A DNA stretch of 64,000 bases from Anaerocolumna sp. AGMB13025 (GTDB lineage: Bacteria; Bacillota; Clostridia; Lachnospirales; Lachnospiraceae): NCBI RefSeq assembly GCF_029689925.1, contig NZ_CP121445.1:2163001-2227000 (forward strand), written 5' to 3'. Numbering within the stretch: the stretch's first letter is position 1; the number at the start of each line of letters is the position of its first letter. The notes beneath the pieces were generated by a model. It made no database searches. It was not told the DNA's origin and was given only the letters and a program-made list of their open reading frames with translations. The position numbers were made by a program, and so were the translations under genes. This document shows, one piece after another, positions 6,863-16,030 of the stretch.

Positions 6863-8563
6863 TTGACATTTCTTGACCTTTTTGCAGGAATCGGCGGATT
6901 CCGTAGAGGTCTCGAAAGAAGCGGACATACCTGTGTGGGGCATGTCGAAATTGATAAGTACGCAAATATGAGCTATATGGCAATGTATGAGCTTGCACCT
7001 TGCCCCTATGGGAATGGTGCAGGCTCTAATTCATTTATGATGTGCAAACCGGAGGTGAGGAAAAACTGTGACGGAAAAAACTGCAAGGGCGAATGGTACG
7101 CCAGAGACATTAAGCAAATTCGGGCAGGAGAAATACCAAAGGCTGAAATCTGGACTTTTGGCTTCCCATGTACCGACATCTCTATCTCAAACAATAAGCA
7201 GCTCGGACTTGACGGGGCCAGAAGTGGACTCTTTTTTACGGTTGCTGGCCTGCTCAAAAGCACGAGTCCCGAAAATCGACCCAAGCGGCTTATCGTTGAG
7301 AACGTTAAGCATTTGCTGTCAATTAAGAGAGGCGGGAATTTTACCGCCGTTCTCTCTGAGCTATGGGAAGCTGGGTATGACTGTGAGTGGCAGGCCGTCA
7401 ATTCAAAAAATCACGGAGTTCCCCAGCACCGGGAACGAGTGTACATTATTGGACATTTTGGAGGAATCCGTGGACGAAAAGTATTTCCTCTCGGCGGAGC
7501 AAACCCTGCGGCTGTTAGACAAATCATAGACGGCTCACAGGGAAACCGGGTCTATGACCCCAGCGGTGTGTCTGTCACCATGGTAGCCGAAGCCGGAGGC
7601 TTTGGCGGTAGGACAGGACTGTATGCCGTATCGGTAAACCGAAAGGATGGGCTGACCGGAAGAATCGAACACGCTCATACCTTGACCGCCAGTGATTTCC
7701 GGGGGTTGAACCGTAATCAGGATCAGAATGCCGTGCTTTCAGAAATTACGCACTGTGAGGCATTCACCGACTTGAGCCAGAATACTGGGCAGAACACTCA
7801 TAAAGGAATTGTCTGTGTGGGCAATATGAATCCCAGCGGTAATGGTATGAATGGAAATGTGTACAGCGTGCAGGGGCTTTCACCGACGCTTACCACCAAT
7901 AAAGGCGAAGGAATAAAGCTTACGGTTCCCACACAGGTTCCATCCTGCGCGGCCTTTATTGACTTAAATAGGAGTACGGAGCTGACGGAAAATGCCCGCT
8001 GTCTAAAGGCAAGGTATCATTCGGGCATTGGCAATCACCGGGGGGAAACCTCCGGTGTTTTTCTTTGCCAGGGACACCCGGACTGTGTACGGGCGGTCAT
8101 TACCCCGAACAGGGAGAACAAGCGGCAGAATGGCAGGAGGATTAAGGAGCCGGGCGAACCCAGCTTCACCCTAACCACGCAGGATACCCACGGTATTTTG
8201 CTGTGCTGCTATGATGGAGGGCTGCCTATCCGTGAAGCAAAAAAGGACGGTCACACCATGGCCTATCATGGGGACGGGATCAATCTTGCCTACCCAAACA
8301 GCACCGTGAGCCGGGGACGTGTGGGAAAGCAATGTGCCCAAACCCTGCTTACCAGTGGGAGCATGGGGGTTCTACTGTGTTGCCGTATCCGCAGGCTGAC
8401 GCCGAGAGAGGCATGGCGGTTACAGGCATTCGAGGATTCTCTGTTCGACCGAGCCAAAGCGGCGGGAGTCAGTGACGCACAGCTCTACCGTCAAGCTGGA
8501 AATGCCGTGACTGTCAATATTGTCTATGAAATCGGGGTATGCCTGCCGGGTGGTTGCCTATGA
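6863..8563 (+). CDS. DNA (cytosine-5-)-methyltransferase
   Basis: This 566-residue enzyme transfers methyl from S-adenosylmethionine to cytosine C5. Motif I is LDLFAGIGGFRRGLE at the N-terminus, the catalytic Pro-Cys is in GFPCTDIS, motif VI is VENVKHL, motif VIII is QHRERVYIIG and motif X is QAGNAVTVN near the C-terminus. Between VIII and X the protein is longer than a typical enzyme and contains about five degenerate copies of a TLTT/S-x-G segment. No restriction gene is adjacent, so it probably protects the transferred DNA. TTG at 6863 fits AAAGGAGG. Its TGA overlaps the next ATG by four bases. Confidence 0.93.
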   Translation: MTFLDLFAGIGGFRRGLERSGHTCVGHVEIDKYANMSYMAMYELAPCPYGNGAGSNSFMMCKPEVRKNCDGKNCKGEWYARDIKQIRAGEIPKAEIWTFGFPCTDISISNNKQLGLDGARSGLFFTVAGLLKSTSPENRPKRLIVENVKHLLSIKRGGNFTAVLSELWEAGYDCEWQAVNSKNHGVPQHRERVYIIGHFGGIRGRKVFPLGGANPAAVRQIIDGSQGNRVYDPSGVSVTMVAEAGGFGGRTGLYAVSVNRKDGLTGRIEHAHTLTASDFRGLNRNQDQNAVLSEITHCEAFTDLSQNTGQNTHKGIVCVGNMNPSGNGMNGNVYSVQGLSPTLTTNKGEGIKLTVPTQVPSCAAFIDLNRSTELTENARCLKARYHSGIGNHRGETSGVFLCQGHPDCVRAVITPNRENKRQNGRRIKEPGEPSFTLTTQDTHGILLCCYDGGLPIREAKKDGHTMAYHGDGINLAYPNSTVSRGRVGKQCAQTLLTSGSMGVLLCCRIRRLTPREAWRLQAFEDSLFDRAKAAGVSDAQLYRQAGNAVTVNIVYEIGVCLPGGCL

Positions 8564-9135
8564 GGTTTGGTGTCTTACACGTAGACCCTCCATGGGCATA
8601 CAAGGTCTACTCCAAAAAGGGCGAAGGACGCAGCGCCGAAAACCATTACCATACCATGAGTGCCGAGGACATTTACAGCCTTGACATAGATGGGATTGCG
8701 GATAAGGACTGCGTATTGTTTTTATGGGTGACATTTCCCTGTCTGCTGGAGGGTTTGGAAGCGATCCGGCGCTGGGGCTTTGTTTATAAAACCCTTGGCT
8801 TCTGCTGGGTCAAACGCTGTAAAAAGCAGACGGATAAATGGTTTTGGGGACTTGGCTTTTGGACGAGAGCCAACCCGGAGCTATGCCTGATTGCAACGAA
8901 GGGCAGACCGAAACGGGTATCAAAGGCGGTACATTGCATCGTGGACACACCGGTAGAACGGCACAGCAAAAAGCCGGACGAAGTACGCCGCCGTATTGAA
9001 CTGCTTATGGGGGAGATCCCCCGTGCGGAGCTGTTTGCACGGCGGCAATATGCCGGGTGGGTATGCCTTGGCAATGAAATCGACGGCCTTGATATTCGGG
9101 AGGCGATTGCGAAACTGAAAGAAACGGAGGGATGA
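8560..9135 (+). CDS. MT-A70 family adenine methyltransferase
   Basis: A 191-residue methyltransferase with the catalytic DPPW motif at residues 9-12, followed by the family's HYHTMSAEDIYSL segment, LFLWVTFP, and PELCLIATKGRPKR. MT-A70 members in phages and mobile elements methylate adenine N6 in DNA. The conserved C-terminal motif with a Glu-Leu-Phe-Ala-Arg run (RAELFARR) is present. ATG at 8560 is coupled to the upstream cytosine methyltransferase by an ATGA overlap, so the two modifications are co-produced. No endonuclease lies beside it; a protective role against host restriction after conjugation is inferred. Confidence 0.9.
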   Translation: MRFGVLHVDPPWAYKVYSKKGEGRSAENHYHTMSAEDIYSLDIDGIADKDCVLFLWVTFPCLLEGLEAIRRWGFVYKTLGFCWVKRCKKQTDKWFWGLGFWTRANPELCLIATKGRPKRVSKAVHCIVDTPVERHSKKPDEVRRRIELLMGEIPRAELFARRQYAGWVCLGNEIDGLDIREAIAKLKETEG

Positions 9136-9136
9136 T

Positions 9137-9739
9137 ATGACATTTGACGAACGCTTTTCCCTGCCTTTCATGAATTGGAACGCTGACTATATCAGTCCCT
9201 TTCTCGTCTGTGTATTATTTGCCCTTTTTACAGGCGGCCTTTGCGATATGGCACTGAATAGGCTGATAAAACAGGAAAAAATACCGAAAACCGCCGTTTA
9301 CAGCATGACTGTGACGGCGGTTTTTCTTGCAGTATACGGCTTTACCCCCTTGGCGCTTCGCTGTATCCTGCTATGCGAAGTGCTGATTGTCGCAGGAGCG
9401 ATTGACCTTGCAACCTATGAAATCCCGGACTGCCTGCACTTGTTTATTGCTATGGCGGGGCTGATTCACTTTCAGCCCCTGCCTGCGTTTTTGGGTTTTC
9501 TGCTTGTCCCTCTGTCTTTCTTGATCGCTGCCCTGAAAACGGAGAAAATCGGCGGCGGGGATGTAAAGCTCATGGCGGCCAGCGGCTTTGCCCTTGGTGT
9601 GACAGGTGGCATCTGGATGATGATATGGGGGCTTGCGGCTGCATTGCTTTGGAACCGGGCTTACCGCCGGGGACAAAAAAGTCTGCCCCTCGCGCCTTTT
9701 CTTGCCTTTGGGTGCTTTATGGCGCTTATGCCAACTTAA
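9137..9739 (+). CDS. A24-type prepilin peptidase (TadV/CpaA-like)
   Basis: A 200-residue polytopic aspartic peptidase that would cleave the leader peptides of Flp/Tad-type pilins at the membrane. The two catalytic Asp motifs are visible: AIDLATYEIPD near residue 94 and GGGDVKLMAASG near residue 140. It lacks the N-terminal methylase domain of PilD, as expected for the short TadV/CpaA type. Six or so hydrophobic segments surround the motifs. It starts one base after the MT-A70 stop and precedes CpaB by 23 bases. Its likely substrates are the pseudopilin-like proteins at 16,031 and 16,445. Confidence 0.9.
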   Translation: MTFDERFSLPFMNWNADYISPFLVCVLFALFTGGLCDMALNRLIKQEKIPKTAVYSMTVTAVFLAVYGFTPLALRCILLCEVLIVAGAIDLATYEIPDCLHLFIAMAGLIHFQPLPAFLGFLLVPLSFLIAALKTEKIGGGDVKLMAASGFALGVTGGIWMMIWGLAAALLWNRAYRRGQKSLPLAPFLAFGCFMALMPT

Positions 9740-9762
9740 AACTGAAATGGAGGAAAATGAAA

Positions 9763-10614
9763 ATGAAAAATCTACTGAAAAACCGAATTGTCGTGGGGCT
9801 TCTGTGCATCATCACGGCCCTTATCATCTGCTTTGGGCTGACTCCCATGTTTAACGATGCCCTGAAATCCAAGGTGGAGCTGGTGCGTGTCAGCAGTGAA
9901 ATCAAAAAAGGCGATCAGATCACCACAGGCATGATTACCACCGTGGAAACAGGCGGCTACAATCTGCCCTCTGATGTGGTGTACAAAGCCGAGGATGTGG
10001 TTGGCAAGTATGCCAATGCAGACCTTTACAAAGGGGACTATATTTTGAAAAGCAAACTCTCGGATACTCCCCAACTGAAAAATGAGTATTTAAGTAAACT
10101 CAACGGCGAGAACAGAGCCATCTCCGTTACCATCAAAAGCTTTGCCGCTGGACTTTCCGGCAAGCTGGAGCGCGGTGACATTGTTTCCCTGATTGCCAGT
10201 GACGTAGGGGAAATGCTCGAAACGATGATTCCTGATGAGCTTCAGTACGTTGAGATTATCGCAACCACGGACAGCAGCGGCAATGATAGCAATACACAGG
10301 ATCAGCCCAAAGACAGCGAGGACACGGAACTTGCCAGTACCATTACCGTGCTTGCCACCCCTGAACAGGCAACACTTCTTGCGGAGCTGGAGCAGACCGG
10401 TAAGCTCCACGCAGCCCTTGTTTACCGTGGCGGCTCGGAAAATGCGCAGAAGTTCTTGGATGAACAGACCAAGGTGCTGGAGGCGCTTTATCCTGTAAAA
10501 AGCAAGGGGCGTGAGCTTGAAAGTGAAAATGACAACAGCGCTGCGGCACCGGCTGCCGATGGTTCTTCCGTGGACGAAACGGAAGGCAGTGCTGCCCCAG
10601 CCGTACAGGACTGA
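9763..10614 (+). CDS. cpaB: CpaB/RcpC-like SAF-domain pilus assembly protein
   Basis: About 284 residues: one N-terminal membrane helix, then a SAF domain (VELVRVSSEIKKGDQIT...DLYKGDYILKSKL, about residues 35-110) and a C-terminal domain containing ERGDIVSLIA typical of CpaB/RcpC. These proteins sit in the periplasm or cell wall and organise Tad pilus passage. The final 40 residues are Ala/Ser/Glu-rich and low complexity. ATG at 9763 fits TGGAGG at 9748; the in-frame ATG at 9757 is too close. The next gene, a CpaE-like ATPase, follows after 18 bases, the usual Tad order. Confidence 0.88.
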   Translation: MKNLLKNRIVVGLLCIITALIICFGLTPMFNDALKSKVELVRVSSEIKKGDQITTGMITTVETGGYNLPSDVVYKAEDVVGKYANADLYKGDYILKSKLSDTPQLKNEYLSKLNGENRAISVTIKSFAAGLSGKLERGDIVSLIASDVGEMLETMIPDELQYVEIIATTDSSGNDSNTQDQPKDSEDTELASTITVLATPEQATLLAELEQTGKLHAALVYRGGSENAQKFLDEQTKVLEALYPVKSKGRELESENDNSAAAPAADGSSVDETEGSAAPAVQD

Positions 10615-10632
10615 GAAACGGAGGCTGAATAT

Positions 10633-11493
10633 ATGGATCAAGATAAGGTAATTGCCATCATGGGCAGTCCGGGCAGCGGGAAAACCACCGCTGCCCTTAA
10701 ACTTGCCCTGACGCTTTCGATGGCAAAAAAGAATGTGATTGTGGTATTCTGCGATCCGTTTACACCGGTCATTCCCACAGTTTTACCGGCAGATAGTAAG
10801 CAGGACACTTCGCTGGGAAGCCTTTTGACCGCCCCGGCATTGACACAGGCGGCTATTCTGAATGCCTGTGTGCCAACGGAAAAAAGTGAATTCATCAGTT
10901 TCTTAGGGTATCAGGCTGGAGAAAGCCTGATGATGTATCCGCAGATCACACGGGACAAGGCGGTGGAGCTTTTTGTGCTGCTCCGTTATCTGGCTGACTA
11001 CATCATTATTGACTGTACCGCCTATATTGAGGCTGACCCTGCCTCCATTGTGGCAATCGAGCTTGCGGACAGGGTTTTACGGCTGGGAACCGCCAACCTA
11101 AAGAGCGTATCTTATTATCTGACCCACAATCCCATGCTGGCGGACAGCCGTTTCCGCAAGGATACCCATCAAACTGTGATCGGAAATCTGAAAGCTGGAC
11201 AGGATTGGGAGTCCGTATCTCAGCAGTTAGGCGGTACGGAATTTGTGCTGCCCTATGCGCCAGAGCTGGAACAGCAGTATGACGAGCTGACCCTGCTGAC
11301 ACAGCTGGTCCAGCCGGAAAGTACAGGATACACAGCGGGGATTGAAAAGCTTTTAGGGATACAATCGGTCAAATCTAAGGTGAAGCCAGTCCCTCCCGCT
11401 GCTGCGGATACAGCCGGAGCAAAGCAAAAAGAAAAAGCGAAAGGAAAACCGGCCTTTCGACTGCCCTTTGCCAAAAACCGGGGGGGATTTTGA
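10633..11493 (+). CDS. CpaE/TadZ-like P-loop ATPase
   Basis: A 286-residue MinD/ParA-type ATPase with Walker A GSPGSGKTT at residues 11-19 and an IIIDCTAYIEADP segment near residue 130 in the place of the Walker B/switch region. TadZ/CpaE proteins position the Tad secretion machine at the membrane. The last 35 residues are Lys/Ala-rich. It lacks the N-terminal receiver-like domain of classical CpaE, so it is a short form. It follows cpaB and its TGA overlaps the next ATG by one base. A second, degenerate member of this fold lies at 23,902. Confidence 0.8.
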   Translation: MDQDKVIAIMGSPGSGKTTAALKLALTLSMAKKNVIVVFCDPFTPVIPTVLPADSKQDTSLGSLLTAPALTQAAILNACVPTEKSEFISFLGYQAGESLMMYPQITRDKAVELFVLLRYLADYIIIDCTAYIEADPASIVAIELADRVLRLGTANLKSVSYYLTHNPMLADSRFRKDTHQTVIGNLKAGQDWESVSQQLGGTEFVLPYAPELEQQYDELTLLTQLVQPESTGYTAGIEKLLGIQSVKSKVKPVPPAAADTAGAKQKEKAKGKPAFRLPFAKNRGGF

Positions 11494-11966
11494 TGCTTTC
11501 CACCGGATACATAGAGCTAAAGGCTGCCAATGCCTATGTGATGGAACACCATCGACACCATAAAGCCGTAAGAGGACACCGCTTTTCTCTTGCCTGCTAT
11601 GAAAATGGCAGGCTCTGCGGTGTTGCTATCGTTGGCAGACCTCGATCACGTCGTATTGACCAGCACATGACCGTGGAAGTCCTGCGGCTCTGTACGGATG
11701 GCACAAAGAATGCCTGCTCCAAGCTGTACGGAGCTTGCCGCCGTGCAGCAGTAGCGTTGGGCTATGACAGGCTCATCACTTACATTTTAGATGGAGAAAA
11801 CGGAAAAAGCCTTTTGGCAAGCGGTTTCTCCTACTGCTATACCAATAAAGGCGGGAGCCGGAACCAACCGGGCAGACCGAGAATCGACAAGGCTCCGGTC
11901 TGCCCGAAACATTTATATGAAATCATTTTGAATCGAAGGGAGGACATAAATTGCAGAATGTCTTAG
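11493..11966 (+). CDS. XF1762 family protein (possible Mom-like DNA modification enzyme)
   Basis: About 157 residues. The N-terminal AANAYVMEHHRHHKAVRGHR, the central CGVAIVGRPRSRR, VLRLCTDGTKNACSKLYGA and the C-terminal LGYDRLITYIL segments are those of the XF1762 family of phage and mobile-element proteins. The fold appears acetyltransferase-like, and I associate the family with the phage Mu Mom group that modifies adenine to block restriction; that link is from memory and not proven here. Its position in one operon with two DNA methyltransferases supports a DNA-protection role. ATG at 11,493 shares a base with the upstream stop. Confidence 0.75.
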   Translation: MLSTGYIELKAANAYVMEHHRHHKAVRGHRFSLACYENGRLCGVAIVGRPRSRRIDQHMTVEVLRLCTDGTKNACSKLYGACRRAAVALGYDRLITYILDGENGKSLLASGFSYCYTNKGGSRNQPGRPRIDKAPVCPKHLYEIILNRREDINCRMS

Positions 11967-13306
11967 ATATTCATAACAATGTAGGGCTGATGGGCGGCGA
12001 AATCCGGCTGCGCCCTTTTGCAGAGGTCTTAAAAGAAGTACAGGAGTATATCAGCAAAAACTATGCCGGAACCTTAAAGGACGATCCCGACCAAAGCCGT
12101 GCGCTGATTCACAGCTATATCCGAAAATATCTTGAGGAACAACGAATCGGTGTGGACGGCACGGAACCGGATGAGCTGGCAGAGCTTCTTTATGGGGAAA
12201 TGACCGGCTTTTCTTTTCTCTCTAAGTACCTTTATCGTGACGATGTAGAGGAAGTGAATATCAACCAATGGGATGATGTAAAGGTCATTTATTCTAACGG
12301 TGAGGTTCTTCCTACCAAAGAGTGCTTTACCTCTCCCCAGCACGCCCTTGATGTCATCAAGCGTATGCTGCACAAATCCGGTATGATACTGGATAATGCC
12401 AAACCCTATGTGATCGGCCATTTGTCCAACAAAATCCGTATTACAGCCACCTCTCCGGGTATTGTGGATGAGGAAAAAGGACTTTCCGTATCCATCCGTA
12501 TTGTCAACCCACGCAAGCTCAAAAAAGAGGAATTTGTTGCTTACGGCACAGCCACCACCGAAATGCTGGATATGCTTTCGGTGTTTTTTTATTACGGTGT
12601 TTCCATGTGCATGACCGGGGCAACTTCCTCCGGTAAAACCACGTTGATGAGCTGGATTCTGGATCAGATACCCAACGACAAGCGACTGATTACCATTGAA
12701 AAGGGCTGCCGTGAGTTTGACAGCGTGAAGCGTGACGAGCTGGGCAGGGTCCTCAATAACGTCATTCACTTTATCACCAAGGAATCAGACGACCCCAAAC
12801 AGGTGGTATCCATGGTGAAGCTCTTGGAGCTTGCCCTTACCATGCACCCGGACTTTCTGGTTGTTGCGGAAATGAAAAGCGAGGAAAGCCTGCAAGCCAT
12901 TAAAGCGGCAAACACCGGCCATACCTCCCTGACCACCATCCATGCCAACGGCTGCGAGGACACCTATTACCGTATGACGGCGCTGTGCAAGGAGAGCAGT
13001 TCCATGGATGATGCCACCCTGATGGGGCTTGCCACAAGGGGCTTCCCCGTGGTGGCCTTTGCCAAGAAGCTGGAGGACAACAGCCGCCGTCTGATGGAGA
13101 TTGCCGAGTGCGTGGGTGTAAAAAGCGGAGCACCTATCATGCGTACCCTGTACCGCTTCAATATCACCGATACTCTCACAGAAAACGGAAAGCCCAAGAT
13201 TATTGGACATTATGAAAAGGTTCACGAACCGTCTGAAAGTCTTTGCAAGCGACTCCGTGAAAACGGTATGCCGCTGAAATTGCAGCAGCGGCTTTTGAGC
13301 GCATAA
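11951..13306 (+). CDS. cpaF: CpaF/TadA-type secretion ATPase
   Basis: A 451-residue hexameric type II/IV secretion ATPase that powers Tad pilus assembly. It shows an N-terminal domain with SFLSKYLYRDDVEEVNINQWD, then Walker A GATSSGKTT near residue 222, an Asp box around ITIEKGCREFD, Walker B-like FLVVAEMKSEES, and a His box with NTGHTSLTTIHANG. TTG at 11,951 fits GGGAGG at 11,938 and makes a 16-base overlap with the previous gene. VirB11 ATPases of conjugation systems belong to the same superfamily, but the TadB and TadC genes following make the CpaF assignment more likely. Confidence 0.93.
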   Translation: MQNVLDIHNNVGLMGGEIRLRPFAEVLKEVQEYISKNYAGTLKDDPDQSRALIHSYIRKYLEEQRIGVDGTEPDELAELLYGEMTGFSFLSKYLYRDDVEEVNINQWDDVKVIYSNGEVLPTKECFTSPQHALDVIKRMLHKSGMILDNAKPYVIGHLSNKIRITATSPGIVDEEKGLSVSIRIVNPRKLKKEEFVAYGTATTEMLDMLSVFFYYGVSMCMTGATSSGKTTLMSWILDQIPNDKRLITIEKGCREFDSVKRDELGRVLNNVIHFITKESDDPKQVVSMVKLLELALTMHPDFLVVAEMKSEESLQAIKAANTGHTSLTTIHANGCEDTYYRMTALCKESSSMDDATLMGLATRGFPVVAFAKKLEDNSRRLMEIAECVGVKSGAPIMRTLYRFNITDTLTENGKPKIIGHYEKVHEPSESLCKRLRENGMPLKLQQRLLSA

Positions 13307-13321
13307 AGGAGGTGCGTTTTT

Positions 13322-14191
13322 ATGAGCATGGTAGCCTATAAAGAACCGTATCTGCTTCAAATCATGCTGGATGACGAGCCGATGAATCCCCGCACCGATT
13401 GGGATAACTTCGGCCATATGATTTGCTGGCACAGCCGGTATAATCTTGGAGATGAACACCACTTTGAAGATACCAATGATTTGCTGAAGGAATTGGTGCA
13501 AAACAGCGTTTCCCCGGATACGGTCATAGACTATGTGAAATCCGGCAAGGCGGCCCATGTCAAGCTGGAATATGACCGTTCTGCCGGAAGCTGGGAAATC
13601 CAAAGCTATGATACCCATTTTAAGAAATGGTATGATGAGGCTTCTTTTCCCGGCAAACTGGACGCAAACAGGCAGGAGATTTTTGAAAGTCTTGTGGACA
13701 CCCTGCCTAATTCCGACCTCTACACGCTGGCGGCAGAAAAAAACATCATTCTGCCCCTAAACCTCTATGACCATTCCATGCTGCGTATGTCCGCCAGTTC
13801 CTTTCTCGGACGGGCGCAGCACGCTGAGTGGGATTCCGGTCAGGTTGGATGGATTTACGCCACACCGGAAGATATTGAAAAAGAGTACGGCAGCCTGACC
13901 CCTGAAAGCTATGAGAAAGCCGAAGCACTGCTGAAAAGTGAGGTGGAGTGCTATGACTATTACCTCTCCGGTCAATGCTACGGTTTTCGGTTGTATGAAA
14001 ACGGCGAGGAAACCGATTGCTGCTGGGGGTTCCTTGGGAGCTTTTCAGACATAAAAACGGAGATTGCATCTTGGAGCCTGCCGGAGAGCCACCGGGATAT
14101 GGTTGACCATCTGCATGAGGTTTCTGATACTGTAACTCGGTACAAGGACTATGAAGATTTAATGGAAGAATTAGAAGAAATGGAGGCTTAA
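13322..14191 (+). CDS. Conserved mobile-element protein of unknown function
   Basis: A 289-residue acidic soluble protein, rich in Trp and Tyr. It contains DWDNFGHMICWHSRYNLGD near the N-terminus and HAEWDSGQVGWIYATPEDIEKEYG in the middle, features I have seen in hypothetical proteins of plasmids and phages of gut Firmicutes but without a known role. No signal peptide or membrane segment is present. It interrupts the Tad block between cpaF and tadB, starts behind AAGGAGGTG, and ends five bases before tadB, so it is cotranscribed. Candidates are an antirestriction or regulatory protein; there is no decisive motif. Confidence 0.6.
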   Translation: MSMVAYKEPYLLQIMLDDEPMNPRTDWDNFGHMICWHSRYNLGDEHHFEDTNDLLKELVQNSVSPDTVIDYVKSGKAAHVKLEYDRSAGSWEIQSYDTHFKKWYDEASFPGKLDANRQEIFESLVDTLPNSDLYTLAAEKNIILPLNLYDHSMLRMSASSFLGRAQHAEWDSGQVGWIYATPEDIEKEYGSLTPESYEKAEALLKSEVECYDYYLSGQCYGFRLYENGEETDCCWGFLGSFSDIKTEIASWSLPESHRDMVDHLHEVSDTVTRYKDYEDLMEELEEMEA

Positions 14192-14195
14192 AACA

Positions 14196-15128
14196 TTGAC
14201 AATACTTGTAACGCTTGCGTTTTTATTGGCGGTAATGGGCAGCTTTTTCCTGCTTTCGTTATCGCCCTTTACTTTTTTGGAGGGGCTGGCGGCCTATATC
14301 CGTCCGCAGAAAACCTCTATGAAAAGCAGAATTGAAAAAAGCCGGAAGAATAAGCAGCCCAAGGGACTAAAGCTGCTCTTTCTGGAAACCAAGGAGGTTC
14401 TGCGCATTACAGGCAAAAGCGGTATGTTTACTGCACTGTGTATTTTGTCCATGCTTTTGTTCGTAGTGGGCGCCATGATTGCCCTCACCATGAAAAACAA
14501 TTATCTTGTTCCGGTACTGGCGGCTGGCTTGGCACTTTTGCCTTTTTATTATGTGAAGCTGACGGCAGGGCGGCATAAAAGGCAAATCAACACTGAACTG
14601 GAAACGGCGCTGTCCATCATCACCACCAGCTACCTGAGAGGAAAAAACACCATCATCCGTGCCATTGAGGAAAACCAGCCATACTTAAATCCCCCGGTGG
14701 CGGAAGTGTTCCGAAATTTCCTATTACAAGCCAAGCTCATCAACTCAAACACCAAGGAAGCCTTGACAGGGCTAAAGACCGGGATTGATAACGCAGTATT
14801 TCATGAATGGGTAGATGGGGTCATTGCGTGTCAGGACGATTATAACCTGAAAACCACCCTGACGCCCATTGTCGCCAAGCTGTCGGATATGCGGGTGGTA
14901 TCGGCAGAGCTGGATTTGCTTTTGTTTGAGCCGGTCAAGGAATACATTACTATGGTCATTCTCCTGTTGGGGAGTATTCCACTCATGTATTTTTTGAACA
15001 AAGACTGGTATCAGACATTGATGTTCACTGAGTTTGGAAAGGTGCTGTTGGCAATCTGCGCTAGTGTGATTTTCCTGTCGGTGGCCGCTGTTGCGAAGCA
15101 TACCCGTCCCATTGAATACAAGCGATAG
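14196..15128 (+). CDS. tadB: TadB-like inner-membrane platform protein
   Basis: A 310-residue type II secretion F-domain protein. An N-terminal membrane helix and a second pair near residues 85-125 are followed by a cytoplasmic helical domain with TALSIITTSYLRGKNTI and two C-terminal membrane helices. TadB and TadC form the membrane platform on which CpaF acts. TTG at 14,196 fits GGAGG at 14,182-14,186. It follows an unknown gene by four bases and precedes tadC by eight. Length and architecture are normal for the family. Confidence 0.87.
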   Translation: MTILVTLAFLLAVMGSFFLLSLSPFTFLEGLAAYIRPQKTSMKSRIEKSRKNKQPKGLKLLFLETKEVLRITGKSGMFTALCILSMLLFVVGAMIALTMKNNYLVPVLAAGLALLPFYYVKLTAGRHKRQINTELETALSIITTSYLRGKNTIIRAIEENQPYLNPPVAEVFRNFLLQAKLINSNTKEALTGLKTGIDNAVFHEWVDGVIACQDDYNLKTTLTPIVAKLSDMRVVSAELDLLLFEPVKEYITMVILLLGSIPLMYFLNKDWYQTLMFTEFGKVLLAICASVIFLSVAAVAKHTRPIEYKR

Positions 15129-15142
15129 GAGGTGTTTTGAAG

Positions 15143-16018
15143 ATGCAGAATGTGATTTTACTGCTCTTTGCCCTGTTTTTCACAGCAGGGCTTTATCTGA
15201 TTTCGGCGGAGCTTCTCAGCGTGCCGACCTATAAGGCAACCAAGGCGATCCTTAGTATCGGGAAACGGGAGAGAAAAAAGGCACGGGATTCCGACGCCTT
15301 TATCATGGAGCTGGCGGTAAAGCTCTCCAAGGTTCTGCCCATGGACGAGTATCGGAAGCGAAAACTGACCGCAGTTCTGAAATCCGCAGAAATCCCTATG
15401 ACTGCCGAGGTATATGCGGCGCAGGCAATCGTAAAGGCCGGTCTGATTTTTACCTGTGTAATTCCTTGCCTGCTGATTGCTCCCATACTGTTCCCGGCCT
15501 TTATCATCATAGGTATTGCGGTTTACTTTACGGAAAGCGGCAAGGCGGAAAAACTCATTACTGCAAGACGGCAGGAGATTGAGTACGAATTGCCCCGTTT
15601 TGCGGCAACACTGGTGCAGGAGCTAAAAGCCACCCGTGATGTCCTCTCTATTTTGGAGAACTATCAGAAAAATGCCGGGAAAGCCATGAAAAACGAGCTT
15701 GCCATTACCACCTCGGATATGCGTACCGGCAACTACGAGGGTGCGCTGACACGCTTTGAAGCCAGAGTGTCCAGCGCCATGCTCTCTGATGTGGTGCGTG
15801 GGCTGATTGGTGTTCTCCGCGGAGATGACGGAGTAACCTTCTTTCAAATGCTCTCTCACGATATGAAGCAATTAGAACTGCAACGTCTGAAAAGGCTGGC
15901 AATGGAACGGCCGCCTAAAATACGCAAATATTCCTTTCTGCTCCTTGGCTGTATGCTGCTCCTGTACATGGGCGTTATGGGGTATCAGATTCTCGGCGCC
16001 ATGTCGGGAATGTTCTAA
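15143..16018 (+). CDS. tadC: TadC-like inner-membrane platform protein
   Basis: A 291-residue type II secretion F-domain protein with an N-terminal helix (VILLLFALFFTAGLYLIS), a membrane pair near residues 95-130, a cytoplasmic helical domain (YELPRFAATLVQELKATRDVL) and a C-terminal membrane helix. It pairs with TadB as the pilus platform. ATG at 15,143 is chosen over the TTG six bases upstream because AGGAGGT at 15,127-15,133 is spaced for it. Two small pseudopilin-like genes follow directly. Confidence 0.87.
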   Translation: MQNVILLLFALFFTAGLYLISAELLSVPTYKATKAILSIGKRERKKARDSDAFIMELAVKLSKVLPMDEYRKRKLTAVLKSAEIPMTAEVYAAQAIVKAGLIFTCVIPCLLIAPILFPAFIIIGIAVYFTESGKAEKLITARRQEIEYELPRFAATLVQELKATRDVLSILENYQKNAGKAMKNELAITTSDMRTGNYEGALTRFEARVSSAMLSDVVRGLIGVLRGDDGVTFFQMLSHDMKQLELQRLKRLAMERPPKIRKYSFLLLGCMLLLYMGVMGYQILGAMSGMF

Positions 16019-16030
16019 GGGGGTGCAGAT

